Assembly: GCA_039942715.1 (NCBI GenBank)
Contig: JBDVBY010000006.1
Location: 682,001-746,000, forward strand
From: JABDJX01 sp039942715
Lineage (GTDB): Bacteria; Pseudomonadota; Alphaproteobacteria; Rhodobacterales; Rhodobacteraceae
Length of the DNA: 64,000 nt
Direction: 5' to 3'
This document shows, in pieces, positions 25,074 through 32,100 of this stretch. A program made the translations under genes and the position numbers. How positions within the stretch are numbered: position 1 is the first letter of the stretch; each line of letters opens with the position of its first letter. Under the pieces are notes generated by a model, which was not told the origin of the DNA, ran no database searches, and saw only the letters and a program-made list of their open reading frames with translations.

Positions 25074-26156
25074 TCAATCATCGTCAGTTTCAAGGTTCGA
25101 CTTTATCGACCCTTCTAACGCAGCGGCAAGTTTTCTCAGTTTTGTGGCCTCTAACAAGTCGTCGCCAGTAAGACCATCAGCCAGCGCAATAGAGGTCTGA
25201 GAATGCTCAATCGCGGAAATAGCCTTTCCAATGTTTATTCTTATCGCTTGCAAGGGGCCTTCTGCGAGGATGTCAGCTTCTTCAAGGGTAGCCCCCTTCC
25301 TTAAGGCCTCTAGTGCCGCAGGAAACTCCACAATTCGGGCAAAAACTTTGAAGTTCCTAGAGTCACCAATCCTTGTTTTGTATCCATCAATTTTATGAAA
25401 CGCCCATAGGAAGAAATCGCGTGTCTCGTCTGTTTTCACCGTCTTTAGGTCAACATCACCTGTCCCATCCAACCCAATGAATTCAGCAATGCTAGTCCAG
25501 CCAATCGCAGTGGTTAGCAGTGAAAATGGAACGTCCTCAGGTTCCAGTTTTAGTTCTTTAAGAATGCCTTCATCCTTAGCATAATTAAGAAGATTATAGC
25601 CCGTAAGTATCTTCGCTACTGCATTGGATTTACTACCAATTTCCTTGGCAAGAATTCGGTGCGCTTCAGCATGATCAGCCGCGACGACTTTTTCTCTGAG
25701 TTGTGCTAGATAGCGTGCCTTTGCGAGAGCGTCCCATTCCTTGATACCCGTAATGTGGCGGTACCCAAGGTACTTGAGGACGTCCTCCCTGTCATCGAAT
25801 ATTAAACACGGTACTTGCGCAGGCTTTTCTTTGGCTTCAGCTAAAATTTTAGCAACGGCCTTTTCCATCGACTGTGGCGTAATCTCATCTATGAGGAGCT
25901 TCAATGACGCAAGTCGGCGGTTTCCTTCAACAACGGTATGGGTATCAGTGCCGGGGTCGGGCACGACCAAGAGCGGCTCCCCATGGAAATATCCTTGCTC
26001 CGCGATCGACATCATTAGCTCGACCAAATTGCACTCGAGCAGAAAGAAATCAGTTACGGCTGCGGGATCAGCTCCATCAACTCGTTCAGGTAGGCGAGGA
26101 TTCTTAGGATCGAAGTTCAAGTTGGACACCTGTAGTGTCTTAAGTGTTGGTGCCAT
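25074..26156 (-). CDS. ParB/Srx-superfamily protein, defence-associated type
   Basis: 360 residues. The N-terminal ParB-like domain is clear: Leu-Val-Glu and IAEQGYFHGEPLLVVP, then HTVVEGNRRLASLKLL (74-88), where GNRR (78-81) replaces the GERR motif used for nucleotide binding in ParB and Srx. The middle has a KorB/ParB-like helical region (AEAHRILAKEIGSKSNAVAKILTGYNLL, a helix-turn-helix), and the C-terminus is a helical tail with acidic end. No parA is present, so chromosome partition is unlikely. It is the first gene of a two-gene unit with the PD-(D/E)xK-like protein. In other defence loci such proteins bind CTP/ATP and DNA and may sense or nick DNA; this is inference. Confidence 0.75.
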   Translation of the reverse strand: MAPTLKTLQVSNLNFDPKNPRLPERVDGADPAAVTDFFLLECNLVELMMSIAEQGYFHGEPLLVVPDPGTDTHTVVEGNRRLASLKLLIDEITPQSMEKAVAKILAEAKEKPAQVPCLIFDDREDVLKYLGYRHITGIKEWDALAKARYLAQLREKVVAADHAEAHRILAKEIGSKSNAVAKILTGYNLLNYAKDEGILKELKLEPEDVPFSLLTTAIGWTSIAEFIGLDGTGDVDLKTVKTDETRDFFLWAFHKIDGYKTRIGDSRNFKVFARIVEFPAALEALRKGATLEEADILAEGPLQAIRINIGKAISAIEHSQTSIALADGLTGDDLLEATKLRKLAAALEGSIKSNLETDDD

Positions 26157-26294
26157 TTCTTGCCCTAATCCTATGGTTTCTGGACAGTTATGCCGGAGTT
26201 TTGCAAATTTGCCTAGGTCTTGCGTCGCCCACAGCGTTTTGATGGCTCATGAACCGCGCGTCAAATATCCGGCGGATATGGGTTATGGAGCGGA

Positions 26295-27332
26295 ATGTCA
26301 CCGCAAAGACCTCTCGTTCTCCAGTCTCTAACCATGAACAGTTGCAAATCGGTTGAAGAATCTTGGAGAATTGGATTTGGTGGAGCAAAGAGGAAGCCAC
26401 CTGTGCCAACAAAAGTTATTGAATTTCATGGATTTCAGCCTCTTAGCGCTGAAAGTAGAGCTTTTGCTTCCCGAAAATGGTGCCCTTTCGTCGATGATAA
26501 GTGCAAGAAGTCGCAGAGCGGCGGCGCCTGTGTACTGCAAGCCCCCAACGCCAATCCAGTCATAATTTGTCCAAACAGGCTATACGGTAATGAGTTTGAC
26601 GTGATTTGGCGCATTGCCAGACAAACTTTTGGCGATGACTGCGAGCTTCACACCGATTTGGAGGCCGAAGCTAAGCGGCGAAATGGAACCCTGGACGGGC
26701 GTGAAGTGGTTGTTTTTGGGCAAGGCTACAGTGGCGAAGTCGGCATCAAAGCACCATCGGCCGAAGGGGAGTCAGGGTCGTTCAAGGTGGACTTTCTGCT
26801 TACTTCTGTGGGCCCAGATCTGGAACCTTTGGCAATAGTAGCTGTCGAAGTGCAAACGATTGACACCACCAATAGCTACAAGAAGGCATCAATAGATTAT
26901 TACGCTGAACAACCTCATCCGAGCAAATGGGGAGAGGGGGGTACGAACGCCGGATTCAACTGGGAGAACGTGACAAAACGAATTTTACCGCAGATTATCT
27001 ACAAAGGGCACGCACTTCGCCGCGAGAAGTTGGCTCTTCATGGACTGTTCTTTGTGCTGCCAGAACCTGTATTACAGAAAATCCGAACCCGTATTGGTAG
27101 CTCGTTGCTGGAATACCCGAAAGGCCCCGGCACTGTCACATTTCATTCCTACCAACTAGCTGAGTCTTGGTCGGGGGGAGAGCGACCGATAGAACTTGTC
27201 ACTGAGTTTACCACGACTGTTGAACAAATCGCATTCGCTTTTGTTTCGCCCCAAAACTTGCCGCCTCTGGGTATCTATGAAAATACCATCGCAGCAAAAT
27301 TGGCGGCGTTAAGCCGGAAAACAGCTTTGTAG
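26295..27332 (+). CDS. NotI-family type II restriction endonuclease
   Basis: 345 residues. Four cysteines in NotI-like context, WCPF (Cys63), Cys70, GGACVLQ (Cys79) and IICPNR (Cys92), match the iron-binding Cys4 motif of NotI. The nuclease core follows as KVDF (Asp166) and VAVEVQTIDTTNSYKKA with E-x-Q (Glu185, Gln187), which matches the NotI EIQTMD..GSYKHA segment, the PD-(D/E)xK variant of that family. The later NVTKRILPQIIYKGHALRRE also fits. The target is likely a GC-rich palindrome but is unknown. The ATG at 26295 has GGAG nearby; ATG 26334 is an alternative. Convergent with the C5-methyltransferase, stops 18 nt apart. Confidence 0.82.
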   Translation: MSPQRPLVLQSLTMNSCKSVEESWRIGFGGAKRKPPVPTKVIEFHGFQPLSAESRAFASRKWCPFVDDKCKKSQSGGACVLQAPNANPVIICPNRLYGNEFDVIWRIARQTFGDDCELHTDLEAEAKRRNGTLDGREVVVFGQGYSGEVGIKAPSAEGESGSFKVDFLLTSVGPDLEPLAIVAVEVQTIDTTNSYKKASIDYYAEQPHPSKWGEGGTNAGFNWENVTKRILPQIIYKGHALRREKLALHGLFFVLPEPVLQKIRTRIGSSLLEYPKGPGTVTFHSYQLAESWSGGERPIELVTEFTTTVEQIAFAFVSPQNLPPLGIYENTIAAKLAALSRKTAL

Positions 27333-27350
27333 CCTGAAGTATGGAAGCCG

Positions 27351-28490
27351 TTACGACATCGCGACTTGAAGTGCTGGATGATCTTCTAAACTAGCTTCAG
27401 CCTCTAAAATTGCTTTACCGATGCATTTTCCTAAAAACGGCGGCACGGCATTACCTACTTGGACAAACTGTTCTGTCCTAGGCCCGGAAAAGTGAAACCA
27501 ATCCGGAAAGGATTGTAAACGCGCGGCCTCGCGGACGGTGATGCTTCGATCCTGCTCTGGATGGATGTATGCACCCCAATGTATATCACACTTAGTTAGA
27601 ACGGTGCAGGATTGGCCCTCCCACTTCATTCGACCGTATCGCTTTGTGTGATCGCTTCGTTTTGCTCGTTTCATACCTGCCGGTAGGAGGTCAAAGGGTA
27701 CATCACGCCAGCTCCCGCCCTGAGGAATGTGCTTCATGCGTTCCAAGTTGATTGCACCTAGCTTTGAAGCTGAATGGTTGTGAACCTTTCTAGAACCTTG
27801 CCTCAATTCAACTTGATACGCAGACGAAGCTGGGACTCGGTATTTGCAAATCCCTTTGTCCTCGCCGTTCGCCAAAACTGGCAAGTCGGAGAGCGCATCC
27901 CTAATCGTTGTGAAAGCTTTTAGGTTTTTCCCATGTGTTTTCTCGGGCCAAACAATGGGCGCATCAATTCGGTTGCCTATGAAGACAACACGTCGACGTT
28001 CTTGTGGGACACCATATTCCTCTGCACGCAAAATTTGGGCTTCGACGTTGTACCCCAAGCTTCGAATGCCGGCCAAAACAGCTTGGAAAGCTTCGCCCTC
28101 TCCTGCGGACATAATGCCGGTAACGTTTTCCATAACCAGCCATTTGGGCATTAGGCCCTCGACGATCCGCAGGTACTCTTTGAACAAGTGGCTCCGTTCA
28201 TCATGCATACCGCGTTGGTGATTGTAGACCGAGTATCCTTGGCAAGGTGGTCCACCTGCAAGGACATCCAGTTCGAATTTCTGAAGATCTGTCGCTTCCA
28301 GAAAATCTTGCGCGGAAAGCTCAAAGATCGAGCCGGGCAAGAACTTTGCTTCCGGATGAGTTGAGGCGAAAGTTGCTCCCGCGTGCAAATCAATATCGTT
28401 TCCGGCCAAGACACTAAAACCAGCTTGACGCATCCCTTCAGACAAGCCACCTGCACCGCAAAATAGGTCGATTACCGTTGGACTACTCAT
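27351..28490 (-). CDS. DNA (cytosine-5) methyltransferase
   Basis: Probably the protective partner of the NotI-like nuclease. From MSSPTVIDLFCGAGGLSEGM (motif I) it shows the catalytic PCQ in AGGPPCQGYS (motif IV), MENV (motif VI), PQERRRVVFIG (motif VIII), then the target-recognition region and VQVGNAVPPFLGK (motif X). It is complete at about 379 residues. I chose the ATG at 28490, which begins the family domain; the frame is open to an ATG at 28571, which would add 27 polar residues and lies in a palindrome. It modifies one cytosine in the recognition sequence to 5-methylcytosine using AdoMet. Confidence 0.93.
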   Translation of the reverse strand: MSSPTVIDLFCGAGGLSEGMRQAGFSVLAGNDIDLHAGATFASTHPEAKFLPGSIFELSAQDFLEATDLQKFELDVLAGGPPCQGYSVYNHQRGMHDERSHLFKEYLRIVEGLMPKWLVMENVTGIMSAGEGEAFQAVLAGIRSLGYNVEAQILRAEEYGVPQERRRVVFIGNRIDAPIVWPEKTHGKNLKAFTTIRDALSDLPVLANGEDKGICKYRVPASSAYQVELRQGSRKVHNHSASKLGAINLERMKHIPQGGSWRDVPFDLLPAGMKRAKRSDHTKRYGRMKWEGQSCTVLTKCDIHWGAYIHPEQDRSITVREAARLQSFPDWFHFSGPRTEQFVQVGNAVPPFLGKCIGKAILEAEASLEDHPALQVAMS

Positions 28491-28855
28491 TGGGTACCAG
28501 CCGCCTTGAAACCTTTCAGCGCTTTCTGTGGAAGTGCCATCATCTTGCCCACCTTTTTTTTCTTCATACAATCAGTTGTATCGACGCAAATCAACATCAC
28601 CGGCATTGTCCCATAGATGTTCTTAATTCGTTCCTACTTCCGATGCTCTTCTTCGGCAATACCATGACGCGCTGACAGCGGCTTTTTAATCTGCCCTTCA
28701 CGGTCCATCTCAACTTCCCGCACCCTAGCGAGTTAGAAGCGCCGCTGAATGCCCAACTGCGCAAGACTGGTATCTACTTCCTAAAGACACCACAGGCGAG
28801 TTGAGCGGAGCGTGCATGATTTGGATGGCATCTCACCATTCAACTAAGCGGAACA
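28491..28855. other. 365-nt region upstream of the methyltransferase
   Basis: No gene supported. It should hold the methyltransferase promoter. A perfect dyad, ATACAA-TCAG-TTGTAT (28566-28581), lies 76 nt before the chosen start and overlaps the alternative upstream ATG; it is a candidate operator for control of the restriction-modification pair. The rest shows no repeat or RNA I can name. Confidence 0.5.
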
Positions 28856-29167
28856 TCATTTCCGATCCAATTTTCTCAACTTTTCTTCAATTTTCATGAG
28901 GGTGACTGCAATGTAGTCAATGCTGTCCGCTGCTGACTCGAGTTCATCGTGATCAGGCCCTTCACGCAGCTTGAACTGCAGTTCATTCAAGTCGGAAACG
29001 ACCTCGGCAACATCTGCATCTGGAGGTGGGAATGCGATTTCAAGAGCCTCCAAGATCTCAGACGACACTGAGCGATTGCTTGCATCAGCCGCAGCAGTGA
29101 TACGCGCCTTAAGTTCCTCAGGAATCCTCAGCTTGAATTGCGGGTCGCTTTGTTTTGGTCTGGCCAT
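28856..29167 (-). CDS. Arc-type ribbon-helix-helix repressor
   Basis: About 103 residues. The N-terminal MARPKQSDPQFKLRIPEELKARITAAADASNRSVSSEILEALE in sequence is the Arc/Mnt fold: a beta strand (QFKLRIP) followed by two helices with NRS.SSEI. The C-terminal half is a leucine-heptad coiled region, likely for tetramers. It probably represses the divergent integration genes and itself: two identical dyads lie in the gap. The frame can extend to a TTG at 29185, but the domain begins at the ATG at 29167. It resembles phage and island regulators that keep integrase silent. Confidence 0.85.
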   Translation of the reverse strand: MARPKQSDPQFKLRIPEELKARITAAADASNRSVSSEILEALEIAFPPPDADVAEVVSDLNELQFKLREGPDHDELESAADSIDYIAVTLMKIEEKLRKLDRK

Positions 29168-29178
29168 GCATACATCAT

Positions 29179-29193
29179 GGACCAAAAAGGTCC
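29179..29193. promoter_or_regulatory. Operator 1 for Arc-like repressor
   Basis: Perfect dyad GGACC-AAAAA-GGTCC, 12 nt upstream of the repressor start. Same arms and spacing as operator 2, centres 47 bp apart. Ribbon-helix-helix proteins bind such paired short dyads as dimers of dimers. Confidence 0.7.
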
Positions 29194-29225
29194 TTGACGA
29201 AACAGAAAAATGTTGGCAAGAATGT

Positions 29226-29240
29226 GGACCTAATAGGTCC
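29226..29240. promoter_or_regulatory. Operator 2 for Arc-like repressor
   Basis: Perfect dyad GGACC-TAATA-GGTCC directly before a TATATT box (29241-29246) that could be the -10 of the rightward excisionase-integrase transcript. Binding here would block that promoter. Confidence 0.7.
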
Positions 29241-29455
29241 TATATTGCGTAATTTCTACGAAAGGTCACTGCTCAATCTCGACTGTATCTCGATGTGCGA
29301 CACTGACTTACCAACAATGACAAGGAAAACCGTCGAGGAATATTCAGCGAAGTCATTCGTGTGAAAATGCTACAACAGATGCTGAAACGAAATTTTATAT
29401 GCGAAGTTCGACAAAGAGCCGTCTCGGCTGTCAAGAAGAAAGCAGAATAGGACCA

Positions 29456-29794
29456 ATGCTTCCGCAGCTCGTTTTCATTCCTGAACTTGCCGAATACCTT
29501 CGGGTGTCACCGAGAACGGCCCGTGAATGGGCGAAGGCAGCAGGCGTTTACTGCAAACCGGGCAAGCCTGAAGGGTTTGTAATGGTCGAAGATGTTCAAA
29601 AGTTATTGGAGGCCATGAAATGCCGCACAGCATCACCAAACGTGGGCGCTTCTGGCACTACACAATCACTGTTGCCGGACGTCGATTACGCCGCTCTACA
29701 GGCGCAGAGGACAAAAAAATCGCAGAGCGGATCGCGTCGGAAGCCGAAGCAAAAGAATGGCGACGTCATCTTGATGGTCCAGGGGCAGACGTAA
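29456..29794 (+). CDS. Excisionase-like HTH protein
   Basis: 112 residues from ATG 29456 (AGGA ribosome site at 29449-29452). The first 60 residues hold a MerR/Xis-type winged helix: FIPELAEYLRVSPRTAREWAKAAGVYCKPG followed by FVMVEDVQKLLEAMK, as in excisionases and phage AlpA-like proteins. The remaining 55 residues overlap the start of the integrase in another frame for 175 nt and are low-complexity (KKSQSGSRRKPKQKN); they may be real or simply a chance open tail. It probably directs excision and may activate int. A 27-codon ORF (29367-29450) ends 5 nt upstream and could be a leader peptide. Confidence 0.7.
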   Translation: MLPQLVFIPELAEYLRVSPRTAREWAKAAGVYCKPGKPEGFVMVEDVQKLLEAMKCRTASPNVGASGTTQSLLPDVDYAALQAQRTKKSQSGSRRKPKQKNGDVILMVQGQT

Positions 29795-30642
29795 CTATGG
29801 CCCAAGTATTTGCGGCATACATCGATGCTGGTAAATCTGATCGCTTCCTTGATCCGCTCATCGACCATTGGAAAGACACGTTGCTTTCGCAAGTAACACC
29901 GGAAGCGATCCGGGCGTCGTCTCGCAAGATCTATCCGAACGCAGCCAACGCCACGTGGAACCGGCAGGTCATTGTGCCGACACAAGCCGCCATCAATTAC
30001 ACTTGCCGACTACTTGGTATGGCAGAACTCAAGGTTTCACGTTTCAAAGTTGCGACCGTGATGAAAGAGCCTGCAACACCAGAGTGGGTTGAAGCATTTT
30101 GCGATCAAGCCGACGTTGATGATCTGCCGCATCTCGCAGCACTTTGCAGGTTCATGTTCGGGACTGGCGCTCGGATCGGAGAGGCAGTGTCACTGAAATG
30201 GTCTGACATTGATTTCGAGGCAAAGGAGGCTCTAATCCGACAAACAAAAGTCGGAAGCGAACGCACGGCGCACCTGCAGTCAGCGCTGATCGTCTCGCTT
30301 GCCAATATCCCTAGCAATCGCAATCCTGATGATCTGGTTTTCGGATATGCAGCCCGCGATAGCGTTCGGCAGGTCTGGGACAACGTAATTCGACGCGCCA
30401 GTATTGACCGCCTGACACCACATAGCTGCCGCCATGGCTTTGCGACGACGCTCCTTCGTCGCGGTATCGACGTCAAGACAGTGGCCAATTTGGGTGGCTG
30501 GAAAGACGCGCGAACGGTGCTGGAAACCTACGCCCATGCGATTGAAGACTCAACGCTGACAGACAGCATTTTTGACACATTTGCGCCACGCAACGCGACG
30601 CATGATTACACAAGCCACTATAATAAAAGGGAAATATCATGA
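29620..30642 (+). CDS. Tyrosine recombinase (island integrase)
   Basis: 340 residues. The N-terminal arm domain reads RGRFWHYTITVAGRRLRRSTGAED, the SAM-like core-binding part follows, and the catalytic domain has Arg185 in GTGARIGEAVSLKWSDID, Lys210, the HxxR box HSCR (268-271), Trp294 and the nucleophile Tyr304 in TYAHA. All catalytic residues are present, so it should be active. It starts at ATG 29620 with GGAGG at 29606, inside the HTH gene. The stop is 12 bp from the right attachment repeat, the usual place for island integrases, which supports the 23-bp repeat as its core site. Confidence 0.95.
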   Translation: MPHSITKRGRFWHYTITVAGRRLRRSTGAEDKKIAERIASEAEAKEWRRHLDGPGADVTMAQVFAAYIDAGKSDRFLDPLIDHWKDTLLSQVTPEAIRASSRKIYPNAANATWNRQVIVPTQAAINYTCRLLGMAELKVSRFKVATVMKEPATPEWVEAFCDQADVDDLPHLAALCRFMFGTGARIGEAVSLKWSDIDFEAKEALIRQTKVGSERTAHLQSALIVSLANIPSNRNPDDLVFGYAARDSVRQVWDNVIRRASIDRLTPHSCRHGFATTLLRRGIDVKTVANLGGWKDARTVLETYAHAIEDSTLTDSIFDTFAPRNATHDYTSHYNKREIS

Positions 30643-30654
30643 ATGACCTACCCC

Positions 30655-30677
30655 CTCGTTGGGGAGAGGTGTCCCAC
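30655..30677. repeat. Right attachment repeat (attR core) of the island
   Basis: Identical to 17299-17321 over 23 bp. Here the minus strand can still form the hairpin as CCTCTC-CCCAAC-GAGGGG with one G-T pair, so the island's right arm imitates the leader hairpin. The flank to the right carries the native promoter. Confidence 0.88.
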
Positions 30678-30682
30678 CTGCG

Positions 30683-30711
30683 GGATTAGCGGAAGGGTTT
30701 CTGCAGAGCAA
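30683..30711 (-). promoter_or_regulatory. Presumed native serC promoter, displaced by the island
   Basis: On the minus strand TTGCTC (30711-30706), 17 nt, TAATCC (30688-30683), then 5 nt to the repeat. It sits between the repeat and the ABC1 kinase stop, where the serC leader would begin on the unoccupied chromosome. It now reads into the 3' end of int, antisense. Confidence 0.5.
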
Positions 30712-30732
30712 GGGATAAGATTGCGTTCGATG

Positions 30733-32058
30733 CTATTGCATCTGCGCCTCTAACAGCGCCACCACATCGACCCGTGCGCGCAGCTTTTTAGCCAAAAGAA
30801 ACATGCCGCCAAACTTGCGTTGCAACAGCAGAATATCAATCGGCACAGGCGGCGGAATAAACCCATCCTCAGCCAGCGCCTGCCCCTTTGTTTGCATCTC
30901 GCGCGACAGCGCGTTGTTGGCAAAATCAAAAGGTCTGTTTTCACTTAAAGCCCTGAAAACAGTCACAATCATATTGATGATCTGATCGCGATGATTGCGA
31001 GACGTCGTTTCATCAAAGAAGCCGATCTCTTCGGACACCTCGGCCAAACCCGCGATATTTTCCGCCAGTCCAAACTGCATAATTCGGCGATATTGATCGA
31101 CCACGACCGGATCAATATCCCGCGTTGCACCAAAATCAAGCAACACGATACGACCGCTTTCAGGGTCATAAAGATAGTTCGCAAAATTCGGGTCAGTTTG
31201 CATGACGCCAAAACTGAATATCTCTTTCAACGTCAGGTTAATCAAGCGAGTCGCAATCTGATCGCGTTTTTCCTGAGATTGATTTTCGGCCTGTTCGATC
31301 GGTACTCCGCCAACAAAGGACATCGCAAGGATATTGCGGGTCGACCAATCAGCGCAAAGCTCGGGGACAGCAAATTCAGGCGCGCCTTTAACGAGTACAC
31401 CGAAACGGCTAAGACATTGCCCCTCACGCGCGTAATCGGTTTCTTCGTGTAACTGTTCCTGCGCGGCTTGAAGGTATGGGCCAAGTTCAAACCCCTTTGG
31501 CAAAAGCCCTGAAATCCGCATCAAAGCTCCAACATTGGCGACATCACTGTCGATGCTTTTGGCAACGCCGGGATATTGAACTTTTATCGCCAAATCGCGC
31601 CCGTCCTTCAGCTGCGCTCGATGCACCTGCCCGATCGAGGCGGCCGCGATCGGGTGCACATCAAAGGCCTGAAAAGACTGTAACCAGCCCTTTTGCCACT
31701 CTGAGTTTAACACCTGTTTCAACTGAGAAGGCGGCATGAAATGCGCATCATCGCGAAGTCGCGCCATGATCTGTGTCAGTTCCAGCGGCAGAACTTCGCC
31801 CGAATCCATCGACATCAGCTGTCCGATTTTCATCGCAGCGCCGCGCATCTGCGCCAGCTGATCCGCAACTCGTGTGATGTTGGTCGGCGTCAAAAGCAAA
31901 TCACGCATATTCGGACGTTGCCGTTTGCCAAGCTGGGCCAGCCCATTAGCCGCCATGTTGCCCGCTATCCCAGCCGTCATGCCCCCAAGCCTACCAATCC
32001 GCGAAAGGCGGTTCGACGGCACAGGCATCGCGCGCGGTTCTGTTATCTTCTTTGTCAC
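30733..32058 (-). CDS. ABC1/AarF (UbiB-like) atypical kinase
   Basis: 441 residues. The family signature is complete: AAMKIGQLMSMD (KxGQ motif), AAASIGQVHRA (alanine-rich ATP loop), the lysine in LAIKVQYPG, ETDYAREGQC, TDPNFANYLY and LLDFGATRD. These kinases of the UbiB/ADCK family are soluble or membrane-attached and often act in ubiquinone metabolism; this member is the second roseobacter type rather than canonical ubiB, as the C-terminal membrane helices are missing. On the unoccupied chromosome it would lie directly upstream of serC. Confidence 0.9.
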   Translation of the reverse strand: MTKKITEPRAMPVPSNRLSRIGRLGGMTAGIAGNMAANGLAQLGKRQRPNMRDLLLTPTNITRVADQLAQMRGAAMKIGQLMSMDSGEVLPLELTQIMARLRDDAHFMPPSQLKQVLNSEWQKGWLQSFQAFDVHPIAAASIGQVHRAQLKDGRDLAIKVQYPGVAKSIDSDVANVGALMRISGLLPKGFELGPYLQAAQEQLHEETDYAREGQCLSRFGVLVKGAPEFAVPELCADWSTRNILAMSFVGGVPIEQAENQSQEKRDQIATRLINLTLKEIFSFGVMQTDPNFANYLYDPESGRIVLLDFGATRDIDPVVVDQYRRIMQFGLAENIAGLAEVSEEIGFFDETTSRNHRDQIINMIVTVFRALSENRPFDFANNALSREMQTKGQALAEDGFIPPPVPIDILLLQRKFGGMFLLAKKLRARVDVVALLEAQMQ

Positions 32059-32100
32059 GGGTTGGAGGTAGCTTAGCCAGATGCCTTTGCAAGCAACAGA

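Larger units (their letters stand above)
17322..30654. mobile_element. 13.36 kb integrative island in the serC leader
   Basis: A segment with lower GC and different codon use than both flanks lies between perfect 23-bp direct repeats. A tyrosine recombinase gene stands at its right end with its stop 12 bp from the repeat, preceded by an excisionase-like HTH gene and an Arc-type repressor. Repeat to repeat it measures 13,356 bp. Cargo: small phage-like ORFs, DUF5681, a PLD-helicase, an HNH protein, ParB-like plus PD-(D/E)xK-like proteins, and a NotI-like restriction-modification pair. There are no capsid, tail, portal, conjugation or replication genes, so it is a passive or satellite-like island that would need help to transfer. 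Confidence 0.88.

Noticed and set aside
25074..26156. Plasmid or chromosome partition locus
   Set aside because: The ParB-like protein has no ParA neighbour and no parS-like sites were seen; the context is restriction-like.
25741..26331. 196-codon plus-strand frame opposite the ParB-like gene
   Set aside because: Antisense to a gene with recognisable ParB motifs and serine/cysteine-rich without any domain.
19794..28571. A complete DISARM or Dpd system
   Set aside because: PLD, SNF2 helicase and C5-methyltransferase are reminiscent of DISARM, and ParB-like plus helicase of Dpd. But no DUF1998 (DrmB), DrmA helicase or TGT-like DpdA is present.
29399..29456. Upstream extension of the excisionase-like protein
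   Set aside because: The ATG at 29456 has the ribosome site AGGA and begins the HTH domain; the extra 19 residues are not domain-like.
17299..30677. tRNA gene as the attachment site of the island
   Set aside because: No tRNA fold, anticodon arm or CCA end is seen at either junction; the repeat matches the serC leader hairpin instead.
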